Positions 35,452 through 46,054 of a DNA stretch of 64,000 bases are shown here, in pieces; the first letter of the stretch is position 1; each line of letters opens with the position of its first letter. The stretch comes from Puccinia triticina (lineage: Eukaryota > Basidiomycota > Pucciniomycetes > Pucciniales > Pucciniaceae), in assembly GCF_026914185.1 (NCBI RefSeq), contig NC_070565.1, forward strand, positions 806,001 to 870,000. The letters run 5' to 3'. The notes beneath the pieces were generated by a model. That model did no database searches. It was not told the DNA's origin and saw only the letters and a program-made list of their open reading frames with translations. The position numbers and the translations under genes are program-made.

Positions 35452-35621
35452 GTTGGTGGGGGCTGTTGGTTGATGGGGAGGAGGCAAGAGGCAGACAACA
35501 GGGGCGCACAGCTGGCAATGGTGTTTGCGGATCTGAAGGCAAAAGACGGTCTGGCAGAACAAGCACTGCCAGACATTATTGTCGTCCTTCCAGCGGACAT
35601 TTTTCTTCTCCTGGGCCCAAC

Positions 35622-36130
35622 TGTTGGAAAATATACACAACAACAGAGCCATAGACATGGCGCCCTGGGAACCAGAAAAAGAACCGGACTTGGAGGCCAG
35701 AACATACGGCATCTCAACCCTAGGGTTTATCTGCGCAGCGCACACGTCCCATTCTACCGATGCGGGTTATAGGGTAGGGAGGCTATGCACAAACACTACA
35801 GTACAACTTGCCAGAGTGTGGACTCAGGACCAATACGTAGGTCTGGCAGAGGGTGTTTGCAACCAGCGACTGAAGAATGAGGTCCACAGCAATACTGCTC
35901 AGTATCTCGTTCTTGCGTGTGGTTATTACACCCAATGCACCAAGGCAGAGGCAGAGGGCCTCTGGAGGGAAATCATAGATAGATCTAAGGACTGTCCACA
36001 CGCTGTAACGTGCCATCTGTATAAAGAGGCCAAGGTACTATTGCTATCAGACTGCTCAGGCGTAATACTGCGACCCAACACAACACGTAAGTACAGAGAC
36101 AACCTGTGCTTCAACAGGACAAGCAGAGGG
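35622..36130. mobile_element. Insertion in FYVE copy B starting TGTTGGAAAATATAC (possible solo LTR)
   Basis: About 500 bp unrelated to copy A lie between the upstream region and the FYVE exon. They start TGTTGGAAAATATACACAAC and contain TTCAACA near 36116, like the TGTTG...CAACA ends of Copia LTRs. I find no matching target duplication, and about 25 bp of copy A sequence is missing at the junction. The assignment is weak. Confidence 0.3.
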
Positions 36131-36616
36131 GTACATCAATGGCGCCCGGGTTGCTGGCAATGATGGTCCAGGCTTGAGCATGGTTGTGGTTGATCTTGGT
36201 GGTTGCCGTTGCTTTGGAGACAGTGGCTTGCATTGCCAGGGATTGTGGTGGCTCTACAAAGCCCGTTGTGAAGAGCAAGGTGAGGGGTGAGGTGACGACT
36301 GAGCTTGGTGGGTCAAGTACATAGCCCAGTCTTGTTAGTATAAATAGAGGGCAGGGGGACTGTAGACAAGTTCCGGCCCCAGGGGTTCCGTTTTTGTCCT
36401 GGCCCCTCCCTGCAGGCCCCCTACTTTGCTTGATTAGGCCCCTGCTTGAGACAACAAAATGCCAACTCTTTTTTTCTTGTTGCACTGTCACAAGCTGGAG
36501 ATTCTATCCGTGGAACCTAGTGTTTGGGGGTAATCTATTCAACAGTGGCCAAATTAGGCTGCACACCAAAACTTAGATCTTTTTTGCCATGTTTTTGTGA
36601 TTTTAGTAAACTTGGA

Positions 36617-37674
36617 TAGATGTACATCCTCCACTCCTAACAAACTTGTCTGAGTCCACTCACCACCAACTACATCCTCAAATAGCTGGTGTGTTGATCT
36701 CCCTTGAAAGGATGTCCCAGCTAGACAAACAGCCAGTCACATTGGTTAGCACTTCCTCTTCACAGCTAACCAAATCATCCAAACAGAGGGGGGGGGGGAG
36801 TCTCAACATAAACTAGCATTCACTCCTATCGTCATCAGCTTCCAATGTATTCATTCGCTCCCCGCCCTCTTTCTCTATTTCTCTTGCTCAGCCTCAATCT
36901 CATCCGCCAATCAATCTCGCCCTGTAGGATGTTGCCCCAACCATGACACAGACTACCAACCATTGATACAATTGAATTTGGTTCAGTACTCTTACACTAG
37001 CTTATCTCCAATCAATCTCTCATTTGCTTGCAGTCTCTGGGGACGGATTTTTTCAAATTTTGGAGCCAAACAACCACTTGTGAATTTTGTCTAGCCATCC
37101 GCTTCGCTTGATGACACTGGAATAGTCTGAAGATAAAAAAAAACCAATGATGAGTAAATGGAACAGATAAAAGATAAGAAGAGAAAAGGATGAAAATACC
37201 TACCATTTTTCATGGTGGTAGGCAACCCAAAATTGTTGTTTGGCAGGATTGATGGTTTGCGGCCAGGATTGTTGGTGAGCTGAGAAGGCCCGGCTGGGTT
37301 GGGGGTGACCAGGGCTTTTGCGGCAGGGGAAAAAATTTTGGGGGTGAAAAAAAAATCTGGGTTGGAAAAAAAATAAAAAAAAGCACAGAAAACAGCAAGC
37401 TTTTACACATCAGCTGTAATATATGAAAGATCAAATTTAGAGAGGCTTAAGCAGAGTTCTTGCAGGGGGAGTTTAGGAGGGCCAAGAGCCAAATGATGTC
37501 AGTTGAGACCGGGGCCACTAGAGATCTAGAGGGATGTCACATGAATATCAACAGGTGGGTGGGGGCAAAATTTATCCTGCGGGAGAAGCATGGCAGATTG
37601 TGTTTGACTGCTTGGTTGAGGCCCCGTTTGGCACCAATATAATTATCCCACTTTCTTAAATCCACACAATCCTA
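36617..37674. other. Stretch without a recognised gene
   Basis: AT-rich, with a G9-10 run at about 36788 and A/T runs near 37320-37385. No coding pattern. Confidence 0.4.
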
Positions 37675-37925
37675 GACCTTTGGATCTAAGTTTTGGGGTG
37701 TTTTTTTTTCTCACAAAATGGCACAAACAGCCTACAAATCTCACAGTGCACGTTGAAATCCCCAAAGGCCCGAAGGCCCTATGGATGACCCTCCAGCTGT
37801 GCCGCAGCAACAAGAAAAAGTGGGCCGGTTGTTAGAGTAGTCCAGGAAGGCCCTAGTCAAGTGATTAGTGGGCTCCCAGGGAGGGGGTAGGACAAAACCG
37901 GATCCCCTGGGGGGACAACATCACC
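37675..37925 (+). repeat. Third, diverged copy of the FYVE-gene upstream region
   Basis: The segment shares ordered blocks with 17730-17950: GGATCTAAGTTTTGG, CTCCAGCTGTGCCGCAGCAA-like, and CAGGGAGGGG..AGGACAAAACCGG..CCCCTGGGG. The following plus-strand frame (to about 38146) does not encode a FYVE finger. Confidence 0.45.
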
Positions 37926-38542
37926 AAATCATGCTCTTTTATAAACATCCCCCTGCCTCCCCACCACCAGCTGCCACCACCCGCCACATTTCAGTACCAA
38001 CCGCCATGCCCGTCACCAGACGCCTCCTCCTTATCTCCATACCAACTCACTGTGTGCAACCTTCATACCAACCAATTCGCCTTGCCCATCCCACTGCTGG
38101 TCCACTTGTTGGCTTGGCTCTACAAAACAATACAATCTTGGCTTAACAACATCCCTGCATGCCAGTCATGACGTCTCAAGTGGTTTGACAAGTCAATCCC
38201 CGCCCCCAAGCTTCATCCAGACCATGCTGCCCAGCTGGTCCTCCCACCCACCAATATCACAACACGGGCTAATGCTCGACACAACCATCACCACTCCCTC
38301 CAAAAGCCCTCACGGGGGCTTTCTTTCTACCTAGGGAGGGCATTTGGGACCCGGGTACCCGCGGCGGGTACGGGTACCGGGTCAGTTTTTGACCAAAAGT
38401 TGACACCTGGTACCGCACCTGGTACCGCCTGGGCGGGTATGGGCGGGTATGGGCGGTACCTGTGGAGGTGTACCGCCAGTACTTGCTTTCACAAATGGTT
38501 TACTTATGTTTACTTTGAAAAGTTAGTGGCCCATCTCAGTCC

Positions 38543-41085
38543 TCATACCTCAATAACCTTTGCATTGGCCTTCTCCTTCTTATCTGCCTGGATTCCCTGC
38601 TTCCACTTCGCCAAGACCCTGTGTTTGATTAGTCCATTCTTTGAATAGAATGCCACCGCCATGCCCCTGCTCAATGACCAAGCCGAGAGCCTGTGTCTCC
38701 TGGGTGAAACATAATCGCGGCCAAAGCTAAAAGCACGCTCAACATCAACTGATGTTGCTGTGAAAACATGGTAGATTGTTCAGCGCACGGAACAATGAAT
38801 GCTGGCAAGGAAACTGAAACTGACCTGGACAGCTCAAGACGTCAAGCGCCATATTGGCAAGGCCCCCGTGAGTGTTTCCTGACTTCTTCTGTGCAATCCA
38901 CCACTTTAGTGGATTGACCGGATCACCGTTCTCCAGGATGAGCCCCCCTGCAAGCCAGAGATCCAACGGATCGGTTGAGCATTGGCCGCCGCGAGCTGCA
39001 GCAGCGTCACCGAGTCCTGCGAGTATGCTAGTCTTTGGCTGCAGAAGAATAATACATAATTGAATCAGTTAGCCGTTGTTTGATTGATGAACATGGAATA
39101 TTCACCTTGGAGCTATTAGTCAACAATGACAAGGGGGCTGCAGCTATTGGTGCAGGCTTATAATAATTTACCCACATCTCCCGCGTAAGCCGTACAGCTT
39201 CAGACATCCACTCCGGTTCCCAGTTGACTAGCTTAAAATACTCGTCCCGAAATGATGGGTGAAGCACTTGAACAAGGAGGATGCCTCAGTTAAAAATTCA
39301 ACAGGTAAAGCAAATGAAAAAATGTTCTTACCAGTAGCAATCCGGTAGAGAGGAGAGGCATCCGTCAGGCTGTAGTATTTGTTGGTTATTTGCAAACCAA
39401 TTCAACAAGCATTCTTCAATGCAGGTGGATACTTCGAACCGCTGATTGCAGTTGATAAATGCTCAGTAATTTGATCGATAAAGACAACTGTGTTGGCCAA
39501 GCAAGCGGAACCTGCTATTGAGATTTGCTGAGTTATATTGTAGAACAAGTTGAGGACTTCCGCAAGATCCCGCGCCAGTTCAAAGTCTGACTGGTTGAGA
39601 TAGAATTTTTGTTTGATCCCATGTCGTTTGTGATGCTGCCACACAACACTGGCGTTAAAAAACCAAGACAGTCAGTCAAGCTAGGCTGTGAAGAATATTA
39701 TGATTGACTTACATCGCTGCCTCACACCTGATAATACTGTTGATCTGGACGAGGGTTGAATTCCATTGTGTTCGTACGTCTTGCTCAATGTTTTGAGGGG
39801 TTTGACAACCTTGTTCACCACAGATGTCAATGAATTTGGCTCTTGAGTTTGGTGAGTATTTCAATTTCTTAGAAATTGCACAAAACTAGAGGTATGAAAT
39901 GTGTCAGTTACAGCTGAAGTTTGGAAAAATAACAAGTCTAGCTGCTTACTTTTGCCAAAGTTTCTTTACATTGATCAGTCGTATAGCGGTCACTTTCATC
40001 TTCTTCACTAGCATTTTCAATATTGTCCAGACTGAGCTGCTCCTCCGGATCGTTTTGTTCAAGAGGATCAACCTCGCTTCCATCATCATCTTCACTACCA
40101 GAGGAGGTGTTGTTCTCTGGGAGGAAGCTAGTGTATGGGAGATCAATGAGAGTCTTGAGGAGATAGATTGGTTGGTGAGGCAAGAGTTGGACTTACAAAT
40201 TTATGTTTCTCTCGGATCCGCTGTTGTCTTCATCGCCTGAATCAGAATCATCAGAGTTGTCCCCAGTTGCAGCCAATTTATCTTCAGTCGTGCTTTGCTT
40301 CACAGTTCCAAAAGGCCGTAGAATTCCTTGAATGATCAAGTTGAGCACGTGGGCAAAGCAGCGTACCCAATGTGGCTCTCCTTTGAAGCGGGCCCACTTC
40401 TGCTTCTTCAACTCTTTTACCATTACCTTGTTGTTGGTTGCATTGTCGCTGACAATACCACATATCTGAAAAAAAATATTAGTTGTTCAGCAAGATCCGA
40501 ATTAATTGATCCAGAAAACAAGAAAAATAGAGACTAACCTTGTCCCGAATACCAAATTTCTCTACAACAAGGCAGACAGTCTTGGCAAGATACTCACCAG
40601 TATGGCTTTGAGAGAGGCGAATGAAGTCTAGAGGCATGGCCTCTAGCTTCGGATCCTCTGATTCATCATCAATTAAGCGGTAGATCACGATCCCAAGGAT
40701 GTCAAAACCGTTGGGTGACTGCCAGGCGTCGACTCCTAGGCATAATGCGCCATTGTGTGCCTAATAAAGCTTTCAATCTTCTGTGGTCATGGGAGGAAAG
40801 AAAACGATTGGCACTTACTTCCAAAACAGACTTGTAGTTCTGCTGTATAGCCGAGTAGAGCTGGTGGATATCCTTTGAAAATGTTCGTCTTGCTGGTAGG
40901 TTATTTACAACCGTTGGATGAAGGATGGCCCGATGGCTTGCATCCACTAAAGCTGAAAAGGGTCTGGCGGCCTTGGCGCACCATACAGCACAAAGTTGTG
41001 GAACCTAGACCGATTGCAATTGTTCAGCATGATTAACCTGATGCTAGCTTGTTGACTATTACTCACCTCTTTTGAATCAATGTCG
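38543..41085 (-). pseudogene. hAT transposase, middle and C-terminal part
   Basis: DNA-cleaving transposase of the hAT (Ac) superfamily. Minus-strand exons carry, in order, a LHPTVVNNLPARRT segment (about 40915), a domain with HTGEYLAKTV (about 40600), HWVRCFAHVLNLIIQGIL (about 40370, the typical C..H.lnL block), an acidic linker, a helical domain (about 39640-39400), and HPSFRDEYFKLVNWEPEWM (about 39260). Last is the hAT dimerisation region DPVNPLKWWIAQKK...LANMALDVLS (about 38930) and SVDVERAFSFGRDYVSPRRH (about 38740), ending at 38543. Short introns separate them. The C-terminal part looks intact, but the gene is interrupted at 41091. Confidence 0.8.
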
Positions 41086-41090
41086 CCGGT

Positions 41091-41880
41091 ATAGAGCTCC
41101 GTCCGGTGCTAGGCCGGCGGCAGCGCTGGGAGGGGAAAAGGTGCTCTGGGAGCTGCCCTCACGGATGGTCCGGAAAAGAGTCGTAGGGGATTCGGGGTGA
41201 TAGCTTTGGTGGAGTGGTTTTGAGATTTCGCCGGGGCTTGGATCCTCGGCGGCGGTTTGGGTTTGTTGGGAAGGTGGATTCTGGAAGGGACTCTGGGAAT
41301 TCTTGATGGGACTCTTGACTCTTGGGACTCGGAAAAGATTCTTGATTTGATAACTCCTGACTTGGATCAGAACAGGTGCTATGGCCTCCCATCCTCCAAG
41401 TTCGCTGGGAACTTGGATTCCTGGAGGCCTGTCACAGACATGTCATCATCTCCTTGCGCGCCATGCGCGCACACACACCAAAGACAACAGAAAAGAAGAA
41501 AATAAACACAACACAAAAATGAAGCAGAGGGCAGAAAAAAATGAGAGACATGATAAATGGAAGAGTGAGAGAAGAAAAATAATCCAGAAATAAGAAACCT
41601 GTCAGAGAGGAAAAGAAGGGAAAAACAAAACCAGAAGAAACAAAAAACAAGCAAATCAAAAGAATAAATAAACCCACAGATAATCTGTGTTAGGACCAAG
41701 AAATGTGAAGATAAGCGAGTGAGAGGGGGGGAAGAGTTGGGAGTGAAAATGAAGAGAGTGGGACAGGGGTAAGAAAGAGAATCCAGAAGAAACTGAGGGA
41801 ATCTTGAGGGTTGGGCCTTGAAGCTTGAGTCTTGATCTTGAGGATTGAAAATGAACTTGACCACCATTTTGACCACCACA
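41091..41880 (-). repeat. 3' LTR of element C
   Basis: 790 bp, essentially identical to the 5' copy. Open frames inside it, including a 100-180 codon frame rich in Phe and Ser, recur unchanged in both LTRs and are not likely to be genes. Confidence 0.95.
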
Positions 41881-41965
41881 TCACCCCACCATTTACAGTC
41901 TGTCCCTAGACTGCTCCGTTCCTCGCCGTAGACTGAAAGAAGAAAAGCAAACGGGTCCCACGCAT

Positions 41966-42065
41966 GGCTCACAGGAGTGGCTAAAGTAATGCTTACGACT
42001 AATGGTAGTAGAACCCAAGGTGCATACTAAGGAGGGGGACTTACTTCTGGTCAGTAATGCCCCCG
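41966..42065 (-). repeat. Internal repeat of element C, copy 4 (after pol)
   Basis: It starts at the pol stop codon region: CAGAAGTAAGTCCCCCTCC, then GTATGCACCTTGG, TACTACCATTAG, GCATTACTTTAGCCACTCC and TGTGAGCC. It lies between pol and the 3' LTR. Confidence 0.65.
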
Positions 42066-45000
42066 CGCGGAAAGTACCGCTTGACCTGATCCGCCGCGAA
42101 CCGGCGCTTGAGTTCCGTTCCATCAAGCTCCGAAAGGACATAAGAGCCGCCCTCGATCTGCTTGACGATCCGATAGGGCCCGTTCCATTTATGGGCAAAG
42201 AGCTGGCCCCACTGGACCTCCAACGACCGATTGTAAGCGAGGACTAGCGTTCCGGGAAGGAGAGAACCACACAGCCGATCCGAGTTCCGATCTTGCCAGT
42301 ACCTGATAGCTTCGGCCCGAGACTTCATCATTCGGTCATAAGCAACTCTCCGGGAATCTTCACTGCGCTCGAGTTGCTTCGACCGCGCCACTAGCAGGTC
42401 GGAGGTATCGCGCACCTCCTCCCAGTCCACTCCAAGGAAAGACTCGACGTCCAGATCAATGGGAAGGGCGGCGCGCTGTCCAAACACCAGCTCATACGGG
42501 GAGTAACCCGTTGTGCGCTTGGTAGAGATGCGATCCGCGAACAGCACCAACGGTAAGAACTTTCGACAGTTCTTGCCAGACTCTCCCGCCAACTTGACTA
42601 GGGCTGCCTTGAGAGGCGCGTGCCCTCGCTCGACCATGCCCTGCGCTTCGGGATAATACGGCGTTGAGACTCGGTGCTGGCCCGGCAAAGACCGGAGCAT
42701 ATCCGCCAGCGCCCCACCGAATTCTGACCCCCCATCTGTTGAGTATGAGCGCGCCAGACCATATCGCATGGTCCAGTGGTCTTGCAGGAACGCGGCGACA
42801 GCTTCGGAGGTGATGTTGTTGAGGAACTTAGCTTCCACCCAGCCCGAAAAATCGTCACGTGCGACGATAAGATACTTCGCACCGCTCGCTTTGATGTGTA
42901 CAACGTCCAAGGAGACCCGACCAAACAATGTATCCTCGCCCGTGGGGTAGCGCATTTCCATCGGCCGCCGCAAATCTCTCTTCTGGCAGGCTTCGCAGCT
43001 TCGGCACCAAGACTGTACCGCTTTCTTTAGTGACGGCCACCAAAAACGTTCGGCCACCCGTCGATAAGTCTCCGCCGTACCACGGTGACCTAGGTCTTCG
43101 TGTAGGCGCTGAAGAATCTCATGCTGCTTCCTGGGGATGGTGACGACAATCCTCGGGAGAGGGCTACCCCGCCTCATAAGTCGGCCTGCTTGAACAAAGA
43201 AATCCGTAGCCTTCCTTCGCAGAGCCTGAAACGCCGCTGAGTCCATCCCAAAGGGCCGCGCGAGCGTCATGAGATAACGTTCCAAATCCCTCCAGAAACC
43301 TTCCTGATAGCCAGTGTACTCCAGATCTGTGTGCGTCGAAAAAACTGACAACGGCCTAATGGCAGGAGCCTCCTCGTCAAATTCAGATACTGGCGGATCG
43401 GATTCTTCGTCTCCTTGAGGCCGCCGCGAAAGCCCGTCCGGCATCGTAAAGGATTTGCCCGACCGATGAGTGATATCAAACGAAAATAACTGTATGAAAG
43501 CCACCCAACGCGTCATTGGCGCATTAGGGAGGCTTGGAGCATTAATCATCTGAACTAGAGATTGTGCGTCGACGAGAAGCTCGAAGTGCTGTCCCCATAA
43601 GACCGTCTGCAGCTTTTTGAGAATTCTTGCGACGCCGCATAGCTCAAGCTTCGGCTGTGAGTACCGGGACTCGACTTCGGAAAACAACAGGGATTCATAG
43701 AGCGCGGGCCTGTCGAGCCCATTGGCATCGGCTTGAGTGAGAACGGCGCCAGCGGCGTGAAAACTCGAATCGACCGCAAGCTTGAGAAGTCCGGCATCTG
43801 GGCCGTAATCCACCTTGGTTAGAACGATGTCGCGCCCCACAAGGGACTTCAGCTGTTCGAAAGCTTTCTCGCAATCCTCGGTCCAGAGAAATTCCGCGTC
43901 CTTGCGCGTCAGCCGCCGAAGGGGAACGCAGATCTGCGACAGAGACGGAATGAATATCCGCACGTACACGACCACTCCAAGGAACCCGCGGACTTCGGTG
44001 GCGTCCAGAGGTGTTGGCCAGCTCAAGATCTTATTGATTTTGTTTTTCGCCATCCGCCGACCTTCCTTGCACACGACGTGGCCAACGATCTCCAGAGCCG
44101 GCACGCAAGCCGCTAGTTTCGTAGCGGACACCGTCAACCCCGCCTCCTCGATCCGAAAGAGCACCCGTTCCAGGGTAGTGGCGTATTCCCACACAAACCG
44201 CCGTACTCCAGGATGCCACGGCAGCACTTCATCGTCGTAATCTGAAACTGGGCCCTTGATGCCCCCATCATCGATGAATACCCCGGCGTGGTCCGGAATC
44301 TCCTCCTGCAGGACCCACATCATCTGCGCTTGATAGACGGCGACAGAGTTGGTGGCGCCCTGCGGGAGGCGCGTCAGTTGGAACCGGCCCAGAGGCGTAT
44401 CAAAAGTCGTCAAAGGGCGTGAGATTGGATCAAGGGCACGCTCATCGTAGCCACCCAAGATATCCCCGAGCCCGTAGCAGACCCGACCTGAGAAGGACTC
44501 GACAAAATCTTCGGTAGCCGGGGGAACTCCGGCGTCCTTCACGGTAACTTTGTTCAGAGGTTGAAGATCATGGACGATCCTGAGCTTCCCGTTTGATTTG
44601 AGGACGCAGAACACCGGGCTCGAATACGACGAGGTGGATTGCTCGTACAACCCGGTGCAGACTCGCTCTCGAAGGATCCTGGTGTACTCGTCTAGCTTAG
44701 CGGCAGGTATAGGGATACGCTTTTTCTGCCAGGGTTCGTGTTCGATGACCGGGATTATGTAAGGGAGGCCATACGAATCCTTCAGCAGTCCGCGCTCAGA
44801 CTCGTCAAAGGCGATGGACTGGTTACGCTCGGCTAGCACATTCTTGATGAGATTCAATTCGTCCGGCCAAAGCCAGCCGTCCGGACCGAAATTTACCACC
44901 TGAAGCCGTTCCTCAGTGACGCGGCCTTTGGGGTGAAATGAGCCCGCCAAAGAGCGGGGCAAGGGCCGATAGGGATCGCGGGAAAGGGGGGGTTGGCGGA

Positions 45001-46054
45001 GGGGGAGATTCAGTCCCTGTGGCATCGGCTGATTGACGGGTTTGATCTTCCTCGAGACTGGCTTGTACTTGGCGGCAAAGACCACGTGCTCGCCCGCTTT
45101 CCAAGCATCCAACAACACCTTTTGAGACTGACTGCCGAGACCATGCTGGAGCAACGCCCACGTCCGAAGCTCTGAGAAACCCTCGAAAGGAACCTTGTCT
45201 GCGTAAGAAAACCCGGACGGCGGAGAACGGCTCACGAAAGTGGCACGAGGTAGAGCTTCGACAACGTTTGGAGCATCACGCCCGGAGGTGCATAATCGGA
45301 GAGAACTTACTTCTAGTCTCCGATTCCTCCACGGTACACCTTGTTCCTCCACACTCATCCGAATTTCCATACTTGAAGCGAGTAGTTTCACCTCATTGCG
45401 GAGGATCTTTAGTTTATCCTCGTCGCGGAGGCTCGGAAGTTTAGCCTCATTGCGGAGGGTCATTGCAGACAGGCCTAGTTTAACGTCGTCGCAGAGGGCC
45501 ACAAAGGACGAAACTAGTTTATTCTCATCGCGGAGACGAGAACCGGAAGATAGTTTAGTCTCGTTTCGGAGACGAGGGTGATACGCGGACGGAATGCCTA
45601 ACGCGGGGAAAGAGCGGAGTTCCAAAGAGTCGCTCACGAGTGTGGCACGAGGTGATGTTTTCGAAGATGCGGTAGTATCTACCCGGAGGTGCATACAGGG
45701 AAGGGGACTTACTTTTGGGCAATGTGCCCCCACGGGAAAACCCTGCTGATCGACCTCCCTCGCGCTAGAATTGCGGGCCTGCCGAACTCGCTTTGAGGGG
45801 TCGAGAGAGAAAGCTTCAGAGAGACGATGAGACGGAGACTGAAAACCATAAGGTCGACTAGTTTTGATATTTTTTCGGTTTTCTTGATGTTTTTGGATTT
45901 TGATAATTTTCTGAGCCAAAACTGAACTTGATGAAAGGAACTGAGATGACGATGAATATTTGGAAATTGGAGCCTCCGCGGAGGGAGTCGATCCTTTGGT
46001 CAGAACTTGAGGCTCCTGATTAGAACTGCCAATTGCCGAATCAACTCCCATCAT
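42041..46054 (-). CDS. Element C Pol polyprotein (RT-RNase H-integrase)
   Basis: 1337 aa, uninterrupted. The first ~360 residues are an unusual N-terminal region with repeated LR(N/D)ExKL units. RT follows, with a SSPVFCVLKSNGKLRIVHD block, GRFQLTRLPQGATNS, and an active site VFIDDGGIKGP (FIDD rather than YxDD). RNase H has LKLAVDSSFHAAGAVLTQ. Integrase has the HHCC finger (HEDLGHRGTAET...CRSCEACQKRD) and DDE core residues in DVVHIKA, STDGGSEFGG and GMVERGH. It is expressed either by -1 frameshifting or by reinitiation at the ATGA overlap. Confidence 0.93.
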   Translation of the reverse strand: MMGVDSAIGSSNQEPQVLTKGSTPSAEAPISKYSSSSQFLSSSSVLAQKIIKIQKHQENRKNIKTSRPYGFQSPSHRLSEAFSLDPSKRVRQARNSSAREVDQQGFPVGAHCPKVSPLPCMHLRVDTTASSKTSPRATLVSDSLELRSFPALGIPSAYHPRLRNETKLSSGSRLRDENKLVSSFVALCDDVKLGLSAMTLRNEAKLPSLRDEDKLKILRNEVKLLASSMEIRMSVEEQGVPWRNRRLEVSSLRLCTSGRDAPNVVEALPRATFVSRSPPSGFSYADKVPFEGFSELRTWALLQHGLGSQSQKVLLDAWKAGEHVVFAAKYKPVSRKIKPVNQPMPQGLNLPLRQPPLSRDPYRPLPRSLAGSFHPKGRVTEERLQVVNFGPDGWLWPDELNLIKNVLAERNQSIAFDESERGLLKDSYGLPYIIPVIEHEPWQKKRIPIPAAKLDEYTRILRERVCTGLYEQSTSSYSSPVFCVLKSNGKLRIVHDLQPLNKVTVKDAGVPPATEDFVESFSGRVCYGLGDILGGYDERALDPISRPLTTFDTPLGRFQLTRLPQGATNSVAVYQAQMMWVLQEEIPDHAGVFIDDGGIKGPVSDYDDEVLPWHPGVRRFVWEYATTLERVLFRIEEAGLTVSATKLAACVPALEIVGHVVCKEGRRMAKNKINKILSWPTPLDATEVRGFLGVVVYVRIFIPSLSQICVPLRRLTRKDAEFLWTEDCEKAFEQLKSLVGRDIVLTKVDYGPDAGLLKLAVDSSFHAAGAVLTQADANGLDRPALYESLLFSEVESRYSQPKLELCGVARILKKLQTVLWGQHFELLVDAQSLVQMINAPSLPNAPMTRWVAFIQLFSFDITHRSGKSFTMPDGLSRRPQGDEESDPPVSEFDEEAPAIRPLSVFSTHTDLEYTGYQEGFWRDLERYLMTLARPFGMDSAAFQALRRKATDFFVQAGRLMRRGSPLPRIVVTIPRKQHEILQRLHEDLGHRGTAETYRRVAERFWWPSLKKAVQSWCRSCEACQKRDLRRPMEMRYPTGEDTLFGRVSLDVVHIKASGAKYLIVARDDFSGWVEAKFLNNITSEAVAAFLQDHWTMRYGLARSYSTDGGSEFGGALADMLRSLPGQHRVSTPYYPEAQGMVERGHAPLKAALVKLAGESGKNCRKFLPLVLFADRISTKRTTGYSPYELVFGQRAALPIDLDVESFLGVDWEEVRDTSDLLVARSKQLERSEDSRRVAYDRMMKSRAEAIRYWQDRNSDRLCGSLLPGTLVLAYNRSLEVQWGQLFAHKWNGPYRIVKQIEGGSYVLSELDGTELKRRFAADQVKRYFPRGGITDQK
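45230..45320 (-). repeat. Internal repeat of element C, copy 3 (in pol)
   Basis: It carries TAGAAGTAAGTTCTC, TTATGCACCTCCGGG, GTTGTCGAAG and CCTCGTGCCACTTTCGTGAG. The peptide is LEVSSLRLCTSGRDAPN...RATFVSRS. A run of LRDExKL-coding repeats lies between copies 2 and 3 (about 45380-45580). Confidence 0.7.
45630..45735 (-). repeat. Internal repeat of element C, copy 2 (in pol)
   Basis: It carries CAAAAGTAAGTCCCCTTCC, GTATGCACCTCCG, ATACTACCGC and the CCTCGTGCCACACTCGTGAG end. It is translated within pol as PKVSPLPCMHLRVDTTA...RATLVSDS. Confidence 0.7.

Larger units (their letters stand above)
34131..36616 (-). pseudogene. FYVE-domain protein gene, Vac1/Pep7-like, decayed inverted copy B
   Basis: The minus strand matches copy A (17698 to about 18870) in the same order: upstream region at 36616-36135, FYVE finger at about 35620-35453 (VRWKDDNNVWQCLFCQTVF...RKHHCQLC), then the 3' region to 34131. 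It is interrupted at about 35622-36130 by unrelated DNA and at 34726-35451 by a second insertion. The finger has diverged (RKHHCQLC instead of RKHHCRLC). It cannot encode an intact protein. Confidence 0.65.

Noticed and set aside
41379..41972. Long minus-strand open frame rich in Phe and Ser in the LTR of element C, present identically at 48948-49550
   Set aside because: It lies within the LTR and recurs only because the LTR is duplicated. It has no domain, and its ends run into different flanks in the two copies.
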